64,000 bases of DNA from NCBI GenBank assembly GCA_001899285.1, contig MKWA01000013.1:1-64000 (forward strand). Reading direction: 5' to 3'. The position numbers and the translations under genes were made by a program. Positions within the stretch are counted from its first letter, which is position 1. Every line of letters begins with the position of its first letter. Under the pieces are notes generated by a model. The model was not told where the DNA came from. It searched no databases and saw only the letters and a program-made list of their open reading frames with translations. The DNA comes from Rhizobiales bacterium 64-17. GTDB lineage: Bacteria > Pseudomonadota > Alphaproteobacteria > Rhizobiales > Xanthobacteraceae. Below, piece after piece: positions 9,421 to 17,711 of this stretch.

Positions 9421-10508
9421 GCTGCGTCCAGAGTTTGTGCGCGGGTATCGACCCAGGCGCCGGTGTTGTGCGCGCGCCGCGCGGCGTCGATCAGCGTCTG
9501 CACCCGATAGCCTTCGTCGAAGGCGGTGCCTTCGCCGGCGCCGCTCTCGATCGCATCGACGAAGCGCGACACGAGCCGGGCGACCGGCGCGATGCGGCCG
9601 TCGCCGTGCACATCGGACGGATCGGAGGTCGGAATCTCGACCAGCGCCTCGGCCGGACGCCGCGCATGTTTGAGCGTGAAGCCGCGCATATAATCGCGGG
9701 TCGGATTGTGCAGGATCAGCGTGCCGTCCTCACCGTAGAGTTCGACCGCGTGTCCCGAGCCGAGGAACGAGGCGCAACTCATCGCCAGCGTGCCGTTCGC
9801 GCCATTGGCGAACTGCAGCGCAATGGCAGCGTCGGTTTCCATGTCACGTTCTTTGTCGCGTTCCTTGTCGCGTTCCTTGGCGCCGCCCTCGGCCGGGATG
9901 CCGGACATGCGGGTCGATAGCGCGTCGATCGGGCCGCACAGCCATTCGAGATAATGGAAGCTGTGGCTGATGAAGCTGCCGAGCACGCCGCCGCCATCGT
10001 TGCTTGCGGTTTTCCAGTTGCGCATCCGCAGCATCACCGCGCGGTTCTCCACCTGCCAGTTGACGGCGACATGGCGCAACGCGCCGAGCGCGCCGGAGGC
10101 GACGATCTCTTTGGCGCGCTTCCAGGCCGGCACTTCGAGGAACTCGAAGTCGATCATCGTCGGCTTCTTGCTGCGGCGGGCCTGCGTCAGCATGGCGCGC
10201 GCCTGCGCCACGTTGGCAGCCATCGGCTTGTCGATGAACACCGGCTTGCCGCGTTCAAGGGCGCGGATCGCGATCTGTGGTTGCAAGGCCGGCAGGGTGG
10301 CGATAGCGACCGCCTCGACATCGGGGTCGTCGACCAGAGCCTCCCACCCGCCATAGCCCTTCGCAACGCCGGCCTCGTTCGCCAGCGTCGCGGTACGGGT
10401 CGCATCCGTGCCGGCGAGCGCCACCACGTCGCAGCGCGCATCGGCGCGGAATGCGGGAAGGTGTACCAGTCGGCCGAAATTGGTGCCGACGATTCCGACG
10501 CGGACCAC
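9417..10508 (-). CDS. Gfo/Idh/MocA-family oxidoreductase
   Basis: A 363-residue NAD(P)-dependent dehydrogenase, probably acting on a sugar or inositol-like substrate. The Rossmann motif RVGIVGTNFG starts three residues after the chosen GTG start, which has a GAGG Shine-Dalgarno nine bases upstream; the frame is open for 124 further codons but these are not family-like. The usual EKP motif appears as FIDKP. An oddity is a low-complexity insertion KERDKERDKERD near residue 220, coded by three 12-base tandem copies (9843-9878). It is the first gene of the leftward sugar operon and diverges from the large membrane protein gene. Confidence 0.86.
   Translation of the reverse strand: MVRVGIVGTNFGRLVHLPAFRADARCDVVALAGTDATRTATLANEAGVAKGYGGWEALVDDPDVEAVAIATLPALQPQIAIRALERGKPVFIDKPMAANVAQARAMLTQARRSKKPTMIDFEFLEVPAWKRAKEIVASGALGALRHVAVNWQVENRAVMLRMRNWKTASNDGGGVLGSFISHSFHYLEWLCGPIDALSTRMSGIPAEGGAKERDKERDKERDMETDAAIALQFANGANGTLAMSCASFLGSGHAVELYGEDGTLILHNPTRDYMRGFTLKHARRPAEALVEIPTSDPSDVHGDGRIAPVARLVSRFVDAIESGAGEGTAFDEGYRVQTLIDAARRAHNTGAWVDTRAQTLDAA
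9843..9878. repeat. 12-base tandem repeat, three copies, inside a coding region
   Basis: Three adjacent 12-base units (two identical, one with two changes) encode KERD three times in the oxidoreductase. The unit length keeps the frame, so copy number could vary without breaking the gene. Confidence 0.85.
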
Positions 10509-10617
10509 GTTCCATCCTCGATGCTGTGCAAGGCTGCTCTGTACAGGGCCTGCGGCCGATGGATTTGGGCCAAATCGGCATGGTACGCAAGGGTCCAGGC
10601 GTCTCTTTGGCGGTTTG

Positions 10618-12735
10618 ATGAACGACGACACGATCATGGCAGGTTCACAGCGCGGGCAGGGATGGCGGCGGCTTGCCTTGGTGCTGCTGGCCGCGGCCGC
10701 TGTGGGACTGCCGATCAACACGCTGGGTGCCTTCGCCGTCCTGACGGTCGCCGTCGTTGTCGCGTTCAGCGGCGAGGTCGCGCGGCAGGGCGGGCGCTGG
10801 TGCGCCGCCGTGGCCATTCTGGTGCTGGCGATCGCCTTGCAGATGCTGCTGGCGCCGCCACGGATCGAGGAGGGACACAATGTGTTCCTGCCGAGCCCGG
10901 CGCTGGAAGCGGCGCTGCCGCCGGCGGTCTATCGCGAGATGCTGACGGCGTTCGAGGCGCGCCATCCCGCGTCATGCAATCCTGCTGCTGGCGGCTGCTG
11001 GCGCGGCGGGCTTCCCGATCGCGCTTATGCGTTCTCGGCGGACGGCATCTGGCACGACACCGACCTGTCGCGCAGCGCGACCTCGCTCTATCTCACCGAT
11101 CCGGTGCGCTTCCGCCTCGGCTTCATCAACGAGCAGGCCTACAACTGGTACGGCGATCAGGCCGGGCTCGAGCGCGCCGTGCGCGACCGCCGGTTCTGGA
11201 TGGGCTTCCAGCGCTGGCATCTGACGATGCCGTGGTTCGTGATGGCGCGGCTGCCGGCCGCCTATGCCGGCGGTCATGTCTGCTGGCGCGGCACGGTGTT
11301 GTGGGAAAACGAGGACGGCGGCTTCGACCGGCTGCCGCATGCGACCGATGCCTGCCGCGACATCACCGCCGGGCAGACCGGCCGGCGCGTGTTCGGTCTC
11401 GACGTCGCGCCGGAAAGCCTGACCTTGCGGGTGCAGCCGCCGCCGATGGTGCGGCTGCAGCGGCTCGCGGCGCCGCTGGTCGGCATGCTGGCGGTGATAG
11501 GCCTTGTCGTCGTGCTGGTGCGGGTGCGCTGGCGGCGGCTGGTCGCGCCGCTGCTGCTGCTTGGGCTTGCGTTGCTGGTGATCGCCATCGACGACGCCAG
11601 TTTCATCGGCGGTCTGCGGCCGTTCGACGGCGGCGACGACGGCCTGTTCTATGACGGGGTGGGGCGGAACATCCTGCGCTTCGCGCTCGCCGGCGACTGG
11701 TTCAATGCGCTCAAGGGCGGCGAGGCCGTGTTCTATTATGGCGGGCCGGGGCTGCGTTATTTCCGGGCGCTGGAGCATTTGATCTTCGGCGAAACCTATT
11801 TCGGCTATCTCACTCTGGTGCTGGTGCTGCCGTTCGTGGCGTGGGCTCTGTTCCGCCGTTTCCTCGACGACAAGGTGGCGGCGCTCGCGCTCGCTCTGGT
11901 GTTCGTCGCGATCCCGGTCGGCGTCGTGTTCGGCACCAGCTTCCTCAACTATGCGCAGTGGGCGTCGCGCGGCTTCGCCGATCCGGCGGCCTATATCTTC
12001 TTCATCATCGGCATCCTGCCGATCGTCGGTATGACCGAGTCTGGTCCGTCGTCGCGGCTGCTGCCGGCGCTCGGCGGTGGACTGGCGATGGCGCTGGCGA
12101 TCTTCATGAAGCCGATCGTCGCGCCGGCCTGCGCGGTTCTGCTCGCCGGCGCCGGGCTGATGGCGCTGTATCAACGACGCTGGCTGCGGTTGATCGGTCT
12201 GTGTGTCGGTTTCGCGCCGGTGTTTCTCATCACTCTGCACAACTGGGTCTACGGCGGCGTGCTCGTGCTGTTCAGCGCCAATGCGGCGCATCCGCTGGTG
12301 CTGACCATGCCGCCGTCCGCTTATGGCGCGGCGCTCGGCGAACTGCTGCACGGCGCGATCGGCAGCGAGACGATGCGCGGTGTCTGGCAAATTCTCGGCT
12401 GGCTGCGTGGGCCGTCAGAATCCTACTGGGCGGTCCCCGTCAGCCTGGCCGGTGTCCTCGTTGCGCTTCATGTCGCGCTGCGTGGACGGGGTTATGATTT
12501 TTGGCTGCGGCTCATCGCCGGGACGGCGCTGGCGCAACACGTCGTGGCGCTCTTTTATGTGTCGACGGCGCGCTATCACTTCCTGGCCTGGTTCCTGACA
12601 CTGGTGGTGGTGGCCGTCTGGTGGCAGCGCGAGGCGGCGCCGTGGCTGATGCGCCGCTATCCGCAAACCCGCCGTCCGTATCCGTTCGCCACGGCGCTGC
12701 ACCGGCTCCACACCATGTATGCTGGACACGCCTGA
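10618..12735 (+). CDS. large polytopic membrane protein, possibly GT-C glycosyltransferase-like
   Basis: A protein of about 705 residues with two hydrophobic segments near the N-terminus, a soluble domain of about 240 residues rich in Trp and Asp (residues about 85-300), then some ten membrane segments. A motif FDGGDDGLFYDGVGR follows the third segment; acidic residues in a loop after a membrane helix are typical of lipid-linked-sugar glycosyltransferases of the GT-C fold, but I do not recognise the family. The start ATG has no strong Shine-Dalgarno; an in-frame ATG 18 bases later is possible. It diverges from the sugar-tailoring operon, which fits a role in glycan export or transfer, but this is inference. 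Confidence 0.6.
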   Translation: MNDDTIMAGSQRGQGWRRLALVLLAAAAVGLPINTLGAFAVLTVAVVVAFSGEVARQGGRWCAAVAILVLAIALQMLLAPPRIEEGHNVFLPSPALEAALPPAVYREMLTAFEARHPASCNPAAGGCWRGGLPDRAYAFSADGIWHDTDLSRSATSLYLTDPVRFRLGFINEQAYNWYGDQAGLERAVRDRRFWMGFQRWHLTMPWFVMARLPAAYAGGHVCWRGTVLWENEDGGFDRLPHATDACRDITAGQTGRRVFGLDVAPESLTLRVQPPPMVRLQRLAAPLVGMLAVIGLVVVLVRVRWRRLVAPLLLLGLALLVIAIDDASFIGGLRPFDGGDDGLFYDGVGRNILRFALAGDWFNALKGGEAVFYYGGPGLRYFRALEHLIFGETYFGYLTLVLVLPFVAWALFRRFLDDKVAALALALVFVAIPVGVVFGTSFLNYAQWASRGFADPAAYIFFIIGILPIVGMTESGPSSRLLPALGGGLAMALAIFMKPIVAPACAVLLAGAGLMALYQRRWLRLIGLCVGFAPVFLITLHNWVYGGVLVLFSANAAHPLVLTMPPSAYGAALGELLHGAIGSETMRGVWQILGWLRGPSESYWAVPVSLAGVLVALHVALRGRGYDFWLRLIAGTALAQHVVALFYVSTARYHFLAWFLTLVVVAVWWQREAAPWLMRRYPQTRRPYPFATALHRLHTMYAGHA

Positions 12736-12816
12736 AGTCCGCGCTGCATCCGTCCGGCGTCTCGGGTCGTAGCTGTCACCGAGCGATCCCGCGGGGGCCA
12801 GCGATCGGGGCCAACC

Positions 12817-13224
12817 ATGAAAAAATATCTCATTGCCTATCTGGCCTCCGGCGCCGTGTTTCTGGCGCTCGATGCGCTCTGGCTCGGCGTCGTCGCGCGC
12901 AGCTTTTTCCGCGATCGGCTCGCCGAGGTGCTGGCGCCCGAGCCGAACATGGCGGTCGCGGCGGCGTTCTATCTGATCTTCGTGATCGGCGTGCTGATCT
13001 TCGCCGTCGAGCCGGCGTTCCGCAGCGGCTCGTGGGTCACCGCGACGCTCTATGGGGCGCTGTTCGGCTTCTTTGTCTATGCCACCTACGACCTCACCAA
13101 CCTCGCTTTGCTCAAGCAATGGCCGGTCTCGGTGGCGGCGCTCGACGTCGCCTGGGGAACCTTCGTCAACGCGGTCGCGGCGACGGCCGGGTTTCTGGCC
13201 GCGCGGGCCTTCGCCGGCGAATAA
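12817..13224 (+). CDS. DUF2177 membrane protein
   Basis: A 135-residue protein with four predicted membrane helices. The N-terminus (MKKYLIAYL, then FLALDALWLG) and the YDLTNLALLKQWP segment are hallmarks of DUF2177. Function is unknown. In other proteobacteria DUF2177 genes are often found beside cyclopropane-synthase and FAD-oxidoreductase genes, exactly as here, so it may belong to the membrane-lipid modification cluster downstream. Confidence 0.85.
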   Translation: MKKYLIAYLASGAVFLALDALWLGVVARSFFRDRLAEVLAPEPNMAVAAAFYLIFVIGVLIFAVEPAFRSGSWVTATLYGALFGFFVYATYDLTNLALLKQWPVSVAALDVAWGTFVNAVAATAGFLAARAFAGE

Positions 13225-13311
13225 GCGGGCGGCTTTCACAAAAAAGCGACGCGCGCGCCGCAACCGCCGCGCGGGTCGCCCCGTACCTCTCCCTAAACAT
13301 GGGGAACGAGC

Positions 13312-14628
13312 GTGCGGATCGCGATCATCGGCACTGGAATTGCGGGCAATGCGGCGGCCTATGCCCTCTCGGGGCGGGCGGATATCGCAGTCTACGAGCG
13401 GGAACTGCGTCCGGGCGGACACAGCCACACCGTCGAGGTGGATTATGACGGCGCGCGGATCGCGGTCGACACCGGATTCATCGTCTACAACGAACTGAAC
13501 TACCCCGACCTCACCGCGCTGTTCGCGCATCTGGGGGTCGAGACCCATCCCAGCACCATGGGTTTCTCGTTTTCGCGCGATGGCGGACGGACCGAATGGG
13601 CCGGCAAGGGGACGGGCTTCTGGCAAACCGCCGATGGTCTGTTCGCGCAGCGGCGCAATCTCTTGTCGCTGCCGCATCTGCGGATGCTCGCGGATATTCT
13701 GCGTTTCAACCGCGTTGCCCGCGCCGATCTCGCAGCGGGACAACTGCGCGGATTGTCGCTTGGCGATTATCTCGCGTCGCGCCGGATCGGGTCGCGGTTG
13801 ATCGAGCAATACATCGCCCCGATGGGCGCCGCGATCTGGTCGATGCCGGCGCGGGCGCTGCTGGATTTTCCGGCGGAAAACTTCGTCGCTTTCTTCAATA
13901 ATCATCGGCTGCTGCATCCCGACAGCGAGCGGCCGGTGTGGCGCACCGTGGTCGGCGGCAGCCGGGCTTATGTGGAGCGGCTGACGCAACCGTTTCGCCA
14001 GCGGATACGGTTCGGCTGTCCGGCGATGTCGGTCGCGCGCACGCCGCAGGGTGTGATCGTTACCGATGCGAGCGGCCATCGCGACCGCTTCGATCAGGTG
14101 GTGTTCGCCTGTCACAGCGACGAGGCGCTGGCGCTGCTCGCCGATGCGACGGCGGATGAGCGCGATATTCTCGGCGCCATCCGCTATCGCGGCAACGCGG
14201 TCTATCTGCATCGCGATGCGTCACTGATGCCGCGCGCGCGACGCGCCTGGGCGTCGTGGAACGTCTTGCACTGGACGCCGCAGGCGGATCGCCACAATGC
14301 GGCGCTCACCTACTGGATGAACGCGCTGCAGGGCATCGATGCCTCCCGCCCGCTGTTCGTCAGTCTCAATCCGCCGCGCCCGCCGGCACCGGATCTGACC
14401 TTCGCGCGTTGTGAGTGCGCGCATCCGCAATTCGACGCCGCCGCCTTCGCGGCACAACAACGACTGGATGATATTCAGGGCGTGCGGCGAAGCTGGTTTT
14501 GCGGCGCCTGGACCGGCTACGGTTTCCATGAGGATGGCCTGCGCTCCGGCCTGACGGTGGCCGAGGCGCTTGGCGGCGCGATACCGTGGCGGGCCACGCC
14601 ATCCGTGCTGGCGCAGGCGGCGGAGTGA
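13312..14628 (+). CDS. FAD-dependent amine-oxidase-like oxidoreductase
   Basis: A 438-residue flavoprotein. The dinucleotide-binding motif IAIIGTGIAGNAAAYAL begins at residue 3, followed by PGGHSHTVE and a C-terminal FAD segment (WFCGAWTGYGFHEDGLRSG). The start is GTG. This family regularly sits directly before DUF1365 and cyclopropane-fatty-acid synthase genes; related trios have been linked to methylated or furan fatty acids in Rhodobacter (from memory), so a lipid desaturation or oxidation step is plausible. Its TGA overlaps the ATG of the next gene. Confidence 0.82.
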   Translation: MRIAIIGTGIAGNAAAYALSGRADIAVYERELRPGGHSHTVEVDYDGARIAVDTGFIVYNELNYPDLTALFAHLGVETHPSTMGFSFSRDGGRTEWAGKGTGFWQTADGLFAQRRNLLSLPHLRMLADILRFNRVARADLAAGQLRGLSLGDYLASRRIGSRLIEQYIAPMGAAIWSMPARALLDFPAENFVAFFNNHRLLHPDSERPVWRTVVGGSRAYVERLTQPFRQRIRFGCPAMSVARTPQGVIVTDASGHRDRFDQVVFACHSDEALALLADATADERDILGAIRYRGNAVYLHRDASLMPRARRAWASWNVLHWTPQADRHNAALTYWMNALQGIDASRPLFVSLNPPRPPAPDLTFARCECAHPQFDAAAFAAQQRLDDIQGVRRSWFCGAWTGYGFHEDGLRSGLTVAEALGGAIPWRATPSVLAQAAE

Positions 14629-15443
14629 TGACGATGACGTCACGCCGTGACACCCGGACCGATGATGCGCCGGCGGCGCTTTACGCCGGCCGGGTGATGC
14701 ATGCTCGCCTGCGGCCCCGCGCGCACCGCTTTAGCTACCGGGTGATGAACCTGCTGATCGATCTCGACCGGTTGCCCGAGGCCGGACGCCTGTCGCGGCT
14801 GTTCGGTGTCAACCGCGCGGGTCTCGTCAGTTTCCAGGAACGCGATCATGGCGAGGGGGAGGGAACGCTGCGTGCCTTCGCCGATCGCCTGTTGCGGCAG
14901 CACGGCATCGCGCGGCCGGAGCAGATCCTGCTGTCGTGTTATCCGCGGATGCTCGGCTACGTGTTCAATCCGCTGTCGGTCTATTATTGCTATAACGGGG
15001 AGCGCCTGAGCGCATTGATCTACGAGGTGCGCAACACTTTTGGCGGCATCCGTCATTATGTTCGTCCGGTGCGGCCCGAGGAGAGGAGCGCCGCCGGCAT
15101 CCGGCAGACGCAGCGCAAGGACTTCTACGTCTCGCCGTTTATCGGCATGGAGGCACGCTATCATTTCCGCCTGGAGCCGCCGGGGGACAGCCTGAAACTG
15201 CGCATCCTCGAAACCGATGGGCGGGGCCCCCTGCTGGCCGCGGCGTTTGTCGGCCGGCGCCGCCCCCTGAGTTCCCCCGTCTTGCTTGGGGCGCTGATTT
15301 CGCTACCATTGATGACGCTAAAAGTGATCGGGGCGATTCATTTCGAGGCACTTCGGCTCTGGCTCAAGGGCGTCGCGCTGGTTCCGCGTCCGCAAGCGGC
15401 TGATCCGCAGGACGGGACAATGGAGCGGCGGTTGGGCCATTGA
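14628..15443 (+). CDS. DUF1365 family protein
   Basis: A 271-residue protein of DUF1365, recognised by the N-terminal YAGRVMHARLRPRAHRF, the central YPRMLGYVFNPLSVYYCY and a KDFYVSPF motif. Function is unestablished; it is consistently coded between an FAD oxidoreductase and a cyclopropane synthase. I start it at the ATG that overlaps the preceding stop (ATGA). Its TGA at 15441-15443 overlaps an in-frame TTG of the next gene, so the three genes form one translationally coupled operon. Confidence 0.85.
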   Translation: MTMTSRRDTRTDDAPAALYAGRVMHARLRPRAHRFSYRVMNLLIDLDRLPEAGRLSRLFGVNRAGLVSFQERDHGEGEGTLRAFADRLLRQHGIARPEQILLSCYPRMLGYVFNPLSVYYCYNGERLSALIYEVRNTFGGIRHYVRPVRPEERSAAGIRQTQRKDFYVSPFIGMEARYHFRLEPPGDSLKLRILETDGRGPLLAAAFVGRRRPLSSPVLLGALISLPLMTLKVIGAIHFEALRLWLKGVALVPRPQAADPQDGTMERRLGH

Positions 15444-15472
15444 GGCTGCGCGGACATGAATTTGCGCCAGCA

Positions 15473-15496
15473 GCAATGAGTGCCGCAATGAGTGCC
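15473..15496. repeat. perfect 12-base tandem duplication at the start of the cyclopropane synthase gene
   Basis: Two identical copies of GCAATGAGTGCC lie side by side, each carrying an in-frame ATG, so the duplication adds four residues (MSAA) and a second possible start. Confidence 0.9.
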
Positions 15497-16714
15497 AGCG
15501 TCGTTGTTACAGCCGAGAATGCTCCCGCTGTCCTTGCCGATTTGCCGCGCTGGCCGCGGCTCGCTTTGTCGGTCGTCGCGCGATTGAAGCGCGGCAGTCT
15601 GCGGCTCGATCTTCCGGATGGACGCAAGCTGGTGTTTCAGGGCGCCGAGGCGGGGCCGAGCGCGGAGATGACCGTGCGGTCGTACCGGTTTGCGCGGCGC
15701 ATGATGGCCGGTGGCGATCTCGGGATCGCCGAGTCCTATCTGCGCGGGGAGTGGGACACGCCCGACCTGACCCAGTTCTTCTATCTGTTCTGCGTCAACA
15801 CCGACATGATGGGCAACGTGCTGGCCCGCAATCCGGTGGTGCGGTTCTGGCAGTGGATGCGGTTCCGCATGCAGAGCAACAGCCGCCGTCAGGCGCGCCG
15901 CAACATCCATGCTCATTACGATCTCGGCAATGCGTTCTATTCGGCGTGGCTCGATCCGACCATGACCTATTCGTCGGCGCTGTTCGAGGACGGCGTCAAC
16001 GATCTGTCGGCGGCGCAGACACGCAAGTATGAAGCGCTGGCGAAAGCGATTGATCTGCGGCCGGGCCATCATGTGCTGGAGATCGGCTGCGGCTGGGGTG
16101 GGTTCAGCGAATATGCGGCGCGGCACGGCGCGCGGGTGACCGCGCTGACCATCAGCCGCGAGCAATTCGACTACGCGACCCGCCGCATCGCCGATGCCGG
16201 CTTGAGCGATCGCGTCACCATCAAGCTGCAGGACTATCGCGACGAGACCGGCGTGTTCGATCGCATCGCCTCGATCGAGATGATCGAGGCGGTCGGCGAG
16301 AAATACTGGCCGACCTATTTCGCGCAACTGCGCGACCGGCTGAAGCCGGGCGGCATCGCCGGCATTCAGGGCATCACCATTCAGGACGCGTTCTTCGACA
16401 ATTATCGCCGCGAGATCGATTTCATCCGCGGCTACATTTTCCCCGGTGGCATGCTTCCGACCGCCAGCACGCTGAAGGCCATGGGCGAGACATTCGGTCT
16501 GCCGATGGTCGGCGAGCGGATTTTCGGTCTCGATTATGCCCGCACCCTGATGGAGTGGCGCGAGCGGTTTTTCGCGGCGTGGCCGGCGATCAAGCCACTG
16601 GGCTTCGACGAGCGGTTCCGCCGGCTGTGGCACTATTATCTGGCCTACTGCGAGGCCGGTTTCCGTTCCGGCAATATCGACGTGCGGCAGATGGTGTTTG
16701 CCAAGCCGGCGTGA
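15476..16714 (+). CDS. cfa: cyclopropane-fatty-acyl-phospholipid synthase
   Basis: A 412-residue SAM-dependent enzyme that methylenates (or methylates) double bonds of membrane phospholipid acyl chains. The SAM motif HVLEIGCGWGGFSEYAA, the HYDLGNAFY segment and TYSSALFED are characteristic, as is the C-terminal EAGFRSGNIDVRQM. Start is ambiguous: TTG at 15440 (overlapping the DUF1365 stop), ATG at 15476 or ATG at 15488. The last codons and stop lie in a 14-base tandem duplication. In this FAD oxidoreductase/DUF1365 context it may be a fatty-acid C-methyltransferase (UfaM/BfaA-like) rather than a classical Cfa. Confidence 0.9.
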   Translation: MSAAMSASVVVTAENAPAVLADLPRWPRLALSVVARLKRGSLRLDLPDGRKLVFQGAEAGPSAEMTVRSYRFARRMMAGGDLGIAESYLRGEWDTPDLTQFFYLFCVNTDMMGNVLARNPVVRFWQWMRFRMQSNSRRQARRNIHAHYDLGNAFYSAWLDPTMTYSSALFEDGVNDLSAAQTRKYEALAKAIDLRPGHHVLEIGCGWGGFSEYAARHGARVTALTISREQFDYATRRIADAGLSDRVTIKLQDYRDETGVFDRIASIEMIEAVGEKYWPTYFAQLRDRLKPGGIAGIQGITIQDAFFDNYRREIDFIRGYIFPGGMLPTASTLKAMGETFGLPMVGERIFGLDYARTLMEWRERFFAAWPAIKPLGFDERFRRLWHYYLAYCEAGFRSGNIDVRQMVFAKPA

Positions 16715-16728
16715 GCAAGCCGGCGTGA
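16701..16728. repeat. 14-base tandem duplication spanning the cfa stop codon
   Basis: Copies CCAAGCCGGCGTGA (16701-16714) and GCAAGCCGGCGTGA (16715-16728) differ at one base. The first holds the true stop, the second a backup TGA. A three-copy version of the same arrangement occurs at the end of the formate dehydrogenase gamma gene. Confidence 0.9.
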
Positions 16729-16868
16729 CCAACGGAACAATGCTTGCGCGCGTGCGGCGTTCGCACAATAAAAAATGACACAATAAAATTGGTAAGGCAG
16801 GAAACGTTCGCCGCCCGCTGTGAGTTGGCTTTCCGAATGTCCACCTCGGGAGTTCGGATGGCGCCGGC

Positions 16869-17597
16869 ATGCACGTGGTTCTTCGCCAAAAACTGCAGGC
16901 CCATTCGGCGCTGGACGCGGACGATGCGGCCGCGCTGAACCGGTTGCCGTATCACGACCGGCATCTGGCGAACGGGGAAGACGCGATCTGTCAGGGGGAG
17001 CGCCCCGATTCCGCGATTCTGGTGCTGGAGGGAATGGTGGCCCGCTATCAGACCCTCGCGGACGGCCGCCGCCAGTTCATTTCATTCCATATCACCGGCG
17101 AATTGCCCGACGCGCAGGCACTGTTCTTGACCGAAATGGATCATTCGATCTGCGCTCTCGGGCCGGCTGTCATCGCGATGATCCCGCATGAGGCATTGCT
17201 GACGCTGTTCATGCGCCGGCCGGGGGTCGGGCTTGCGATCTGGCGCGAGACGCTGATCGATGCCGCGATTTTCCGCAGCACCATCGTCAACAACAGCGCA
17301 CGGGCGCCGCTGGCGCGGGCCGCGCATTTTTTCTGCGAGCAATATTATCGCGCGCGCTCCCGGTTCAGCCGCCGCGGCGAGGTCGGCACCTGTTCCCTGC
17401 CGCTCAGTCAGGCGCAGCTCGGCGACACGCTTGGCATGTCCATCGTCACCGTGAACCGGACCGTGCAGCAGTTGCGCCGCACCGGCACCATGGATTGGAA
17501 CGACGGCGTTCTGCAGGTGAAGAACTGGGCCAAGCTGGCGGTGCTCGGCGAATTCGATCCGGCCTATCTGCATGCGCGCGCGCCAAGACGACTTTGA
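16869..17597 (+). CDS. Crp/Fnr-family transcriptional regulator
   Basis: A 242-residue regulator with an N-terminal cyclic-nucleotide-binding-type beta roll (about 15-130, ending in ISFHITGELPDAQAL) and a C-terminal winged helix with recognition segment LGMSIVTVNRTVQQLRRTG. No Cys cluster of the Fnr iron-sulfur type is present, so the ligand is not predictable. The 150 bases upstream are AT-rich with a repeated ACAATAAAA. It may control the neighbouring lipid operon, or act elsewhere such as on the FixK-type box at hemA; neither is shown by the sequence. Confidence 0.88.
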   Translation: MHVVLRQKLQAHSALDADDAAALNRLPYHDRHLANGEDAICQGERPDSAILVLEGMVARYQTLADGRRQFISFHITGELPDAQALFLTEMDHSICALGPAVIAMIPHEALLTLFMRRPGVGLAIWRETLIDAAIFRSTIVNNSARAPLARAAHFFCEQYYRARSRFSRRGEVGTCSLPLSQAQLGDTLGMSIVTVNRTVQQLRRTGTMDWNDGVLQVKNWAKLAVLGEFDPAYLHARAPRRL

Positions 17598-17711
17598 AGT
17601 GGGTGATCTGTCGGACGTGTGATCGGCGATTTGCGTTGGCCGCCCAGGTGCGCGAAACAGGAAGCGGCCGGTCCGGGACCGGCCGTTGCTGTATCGGTGG
17701 CGCGGTTGACG

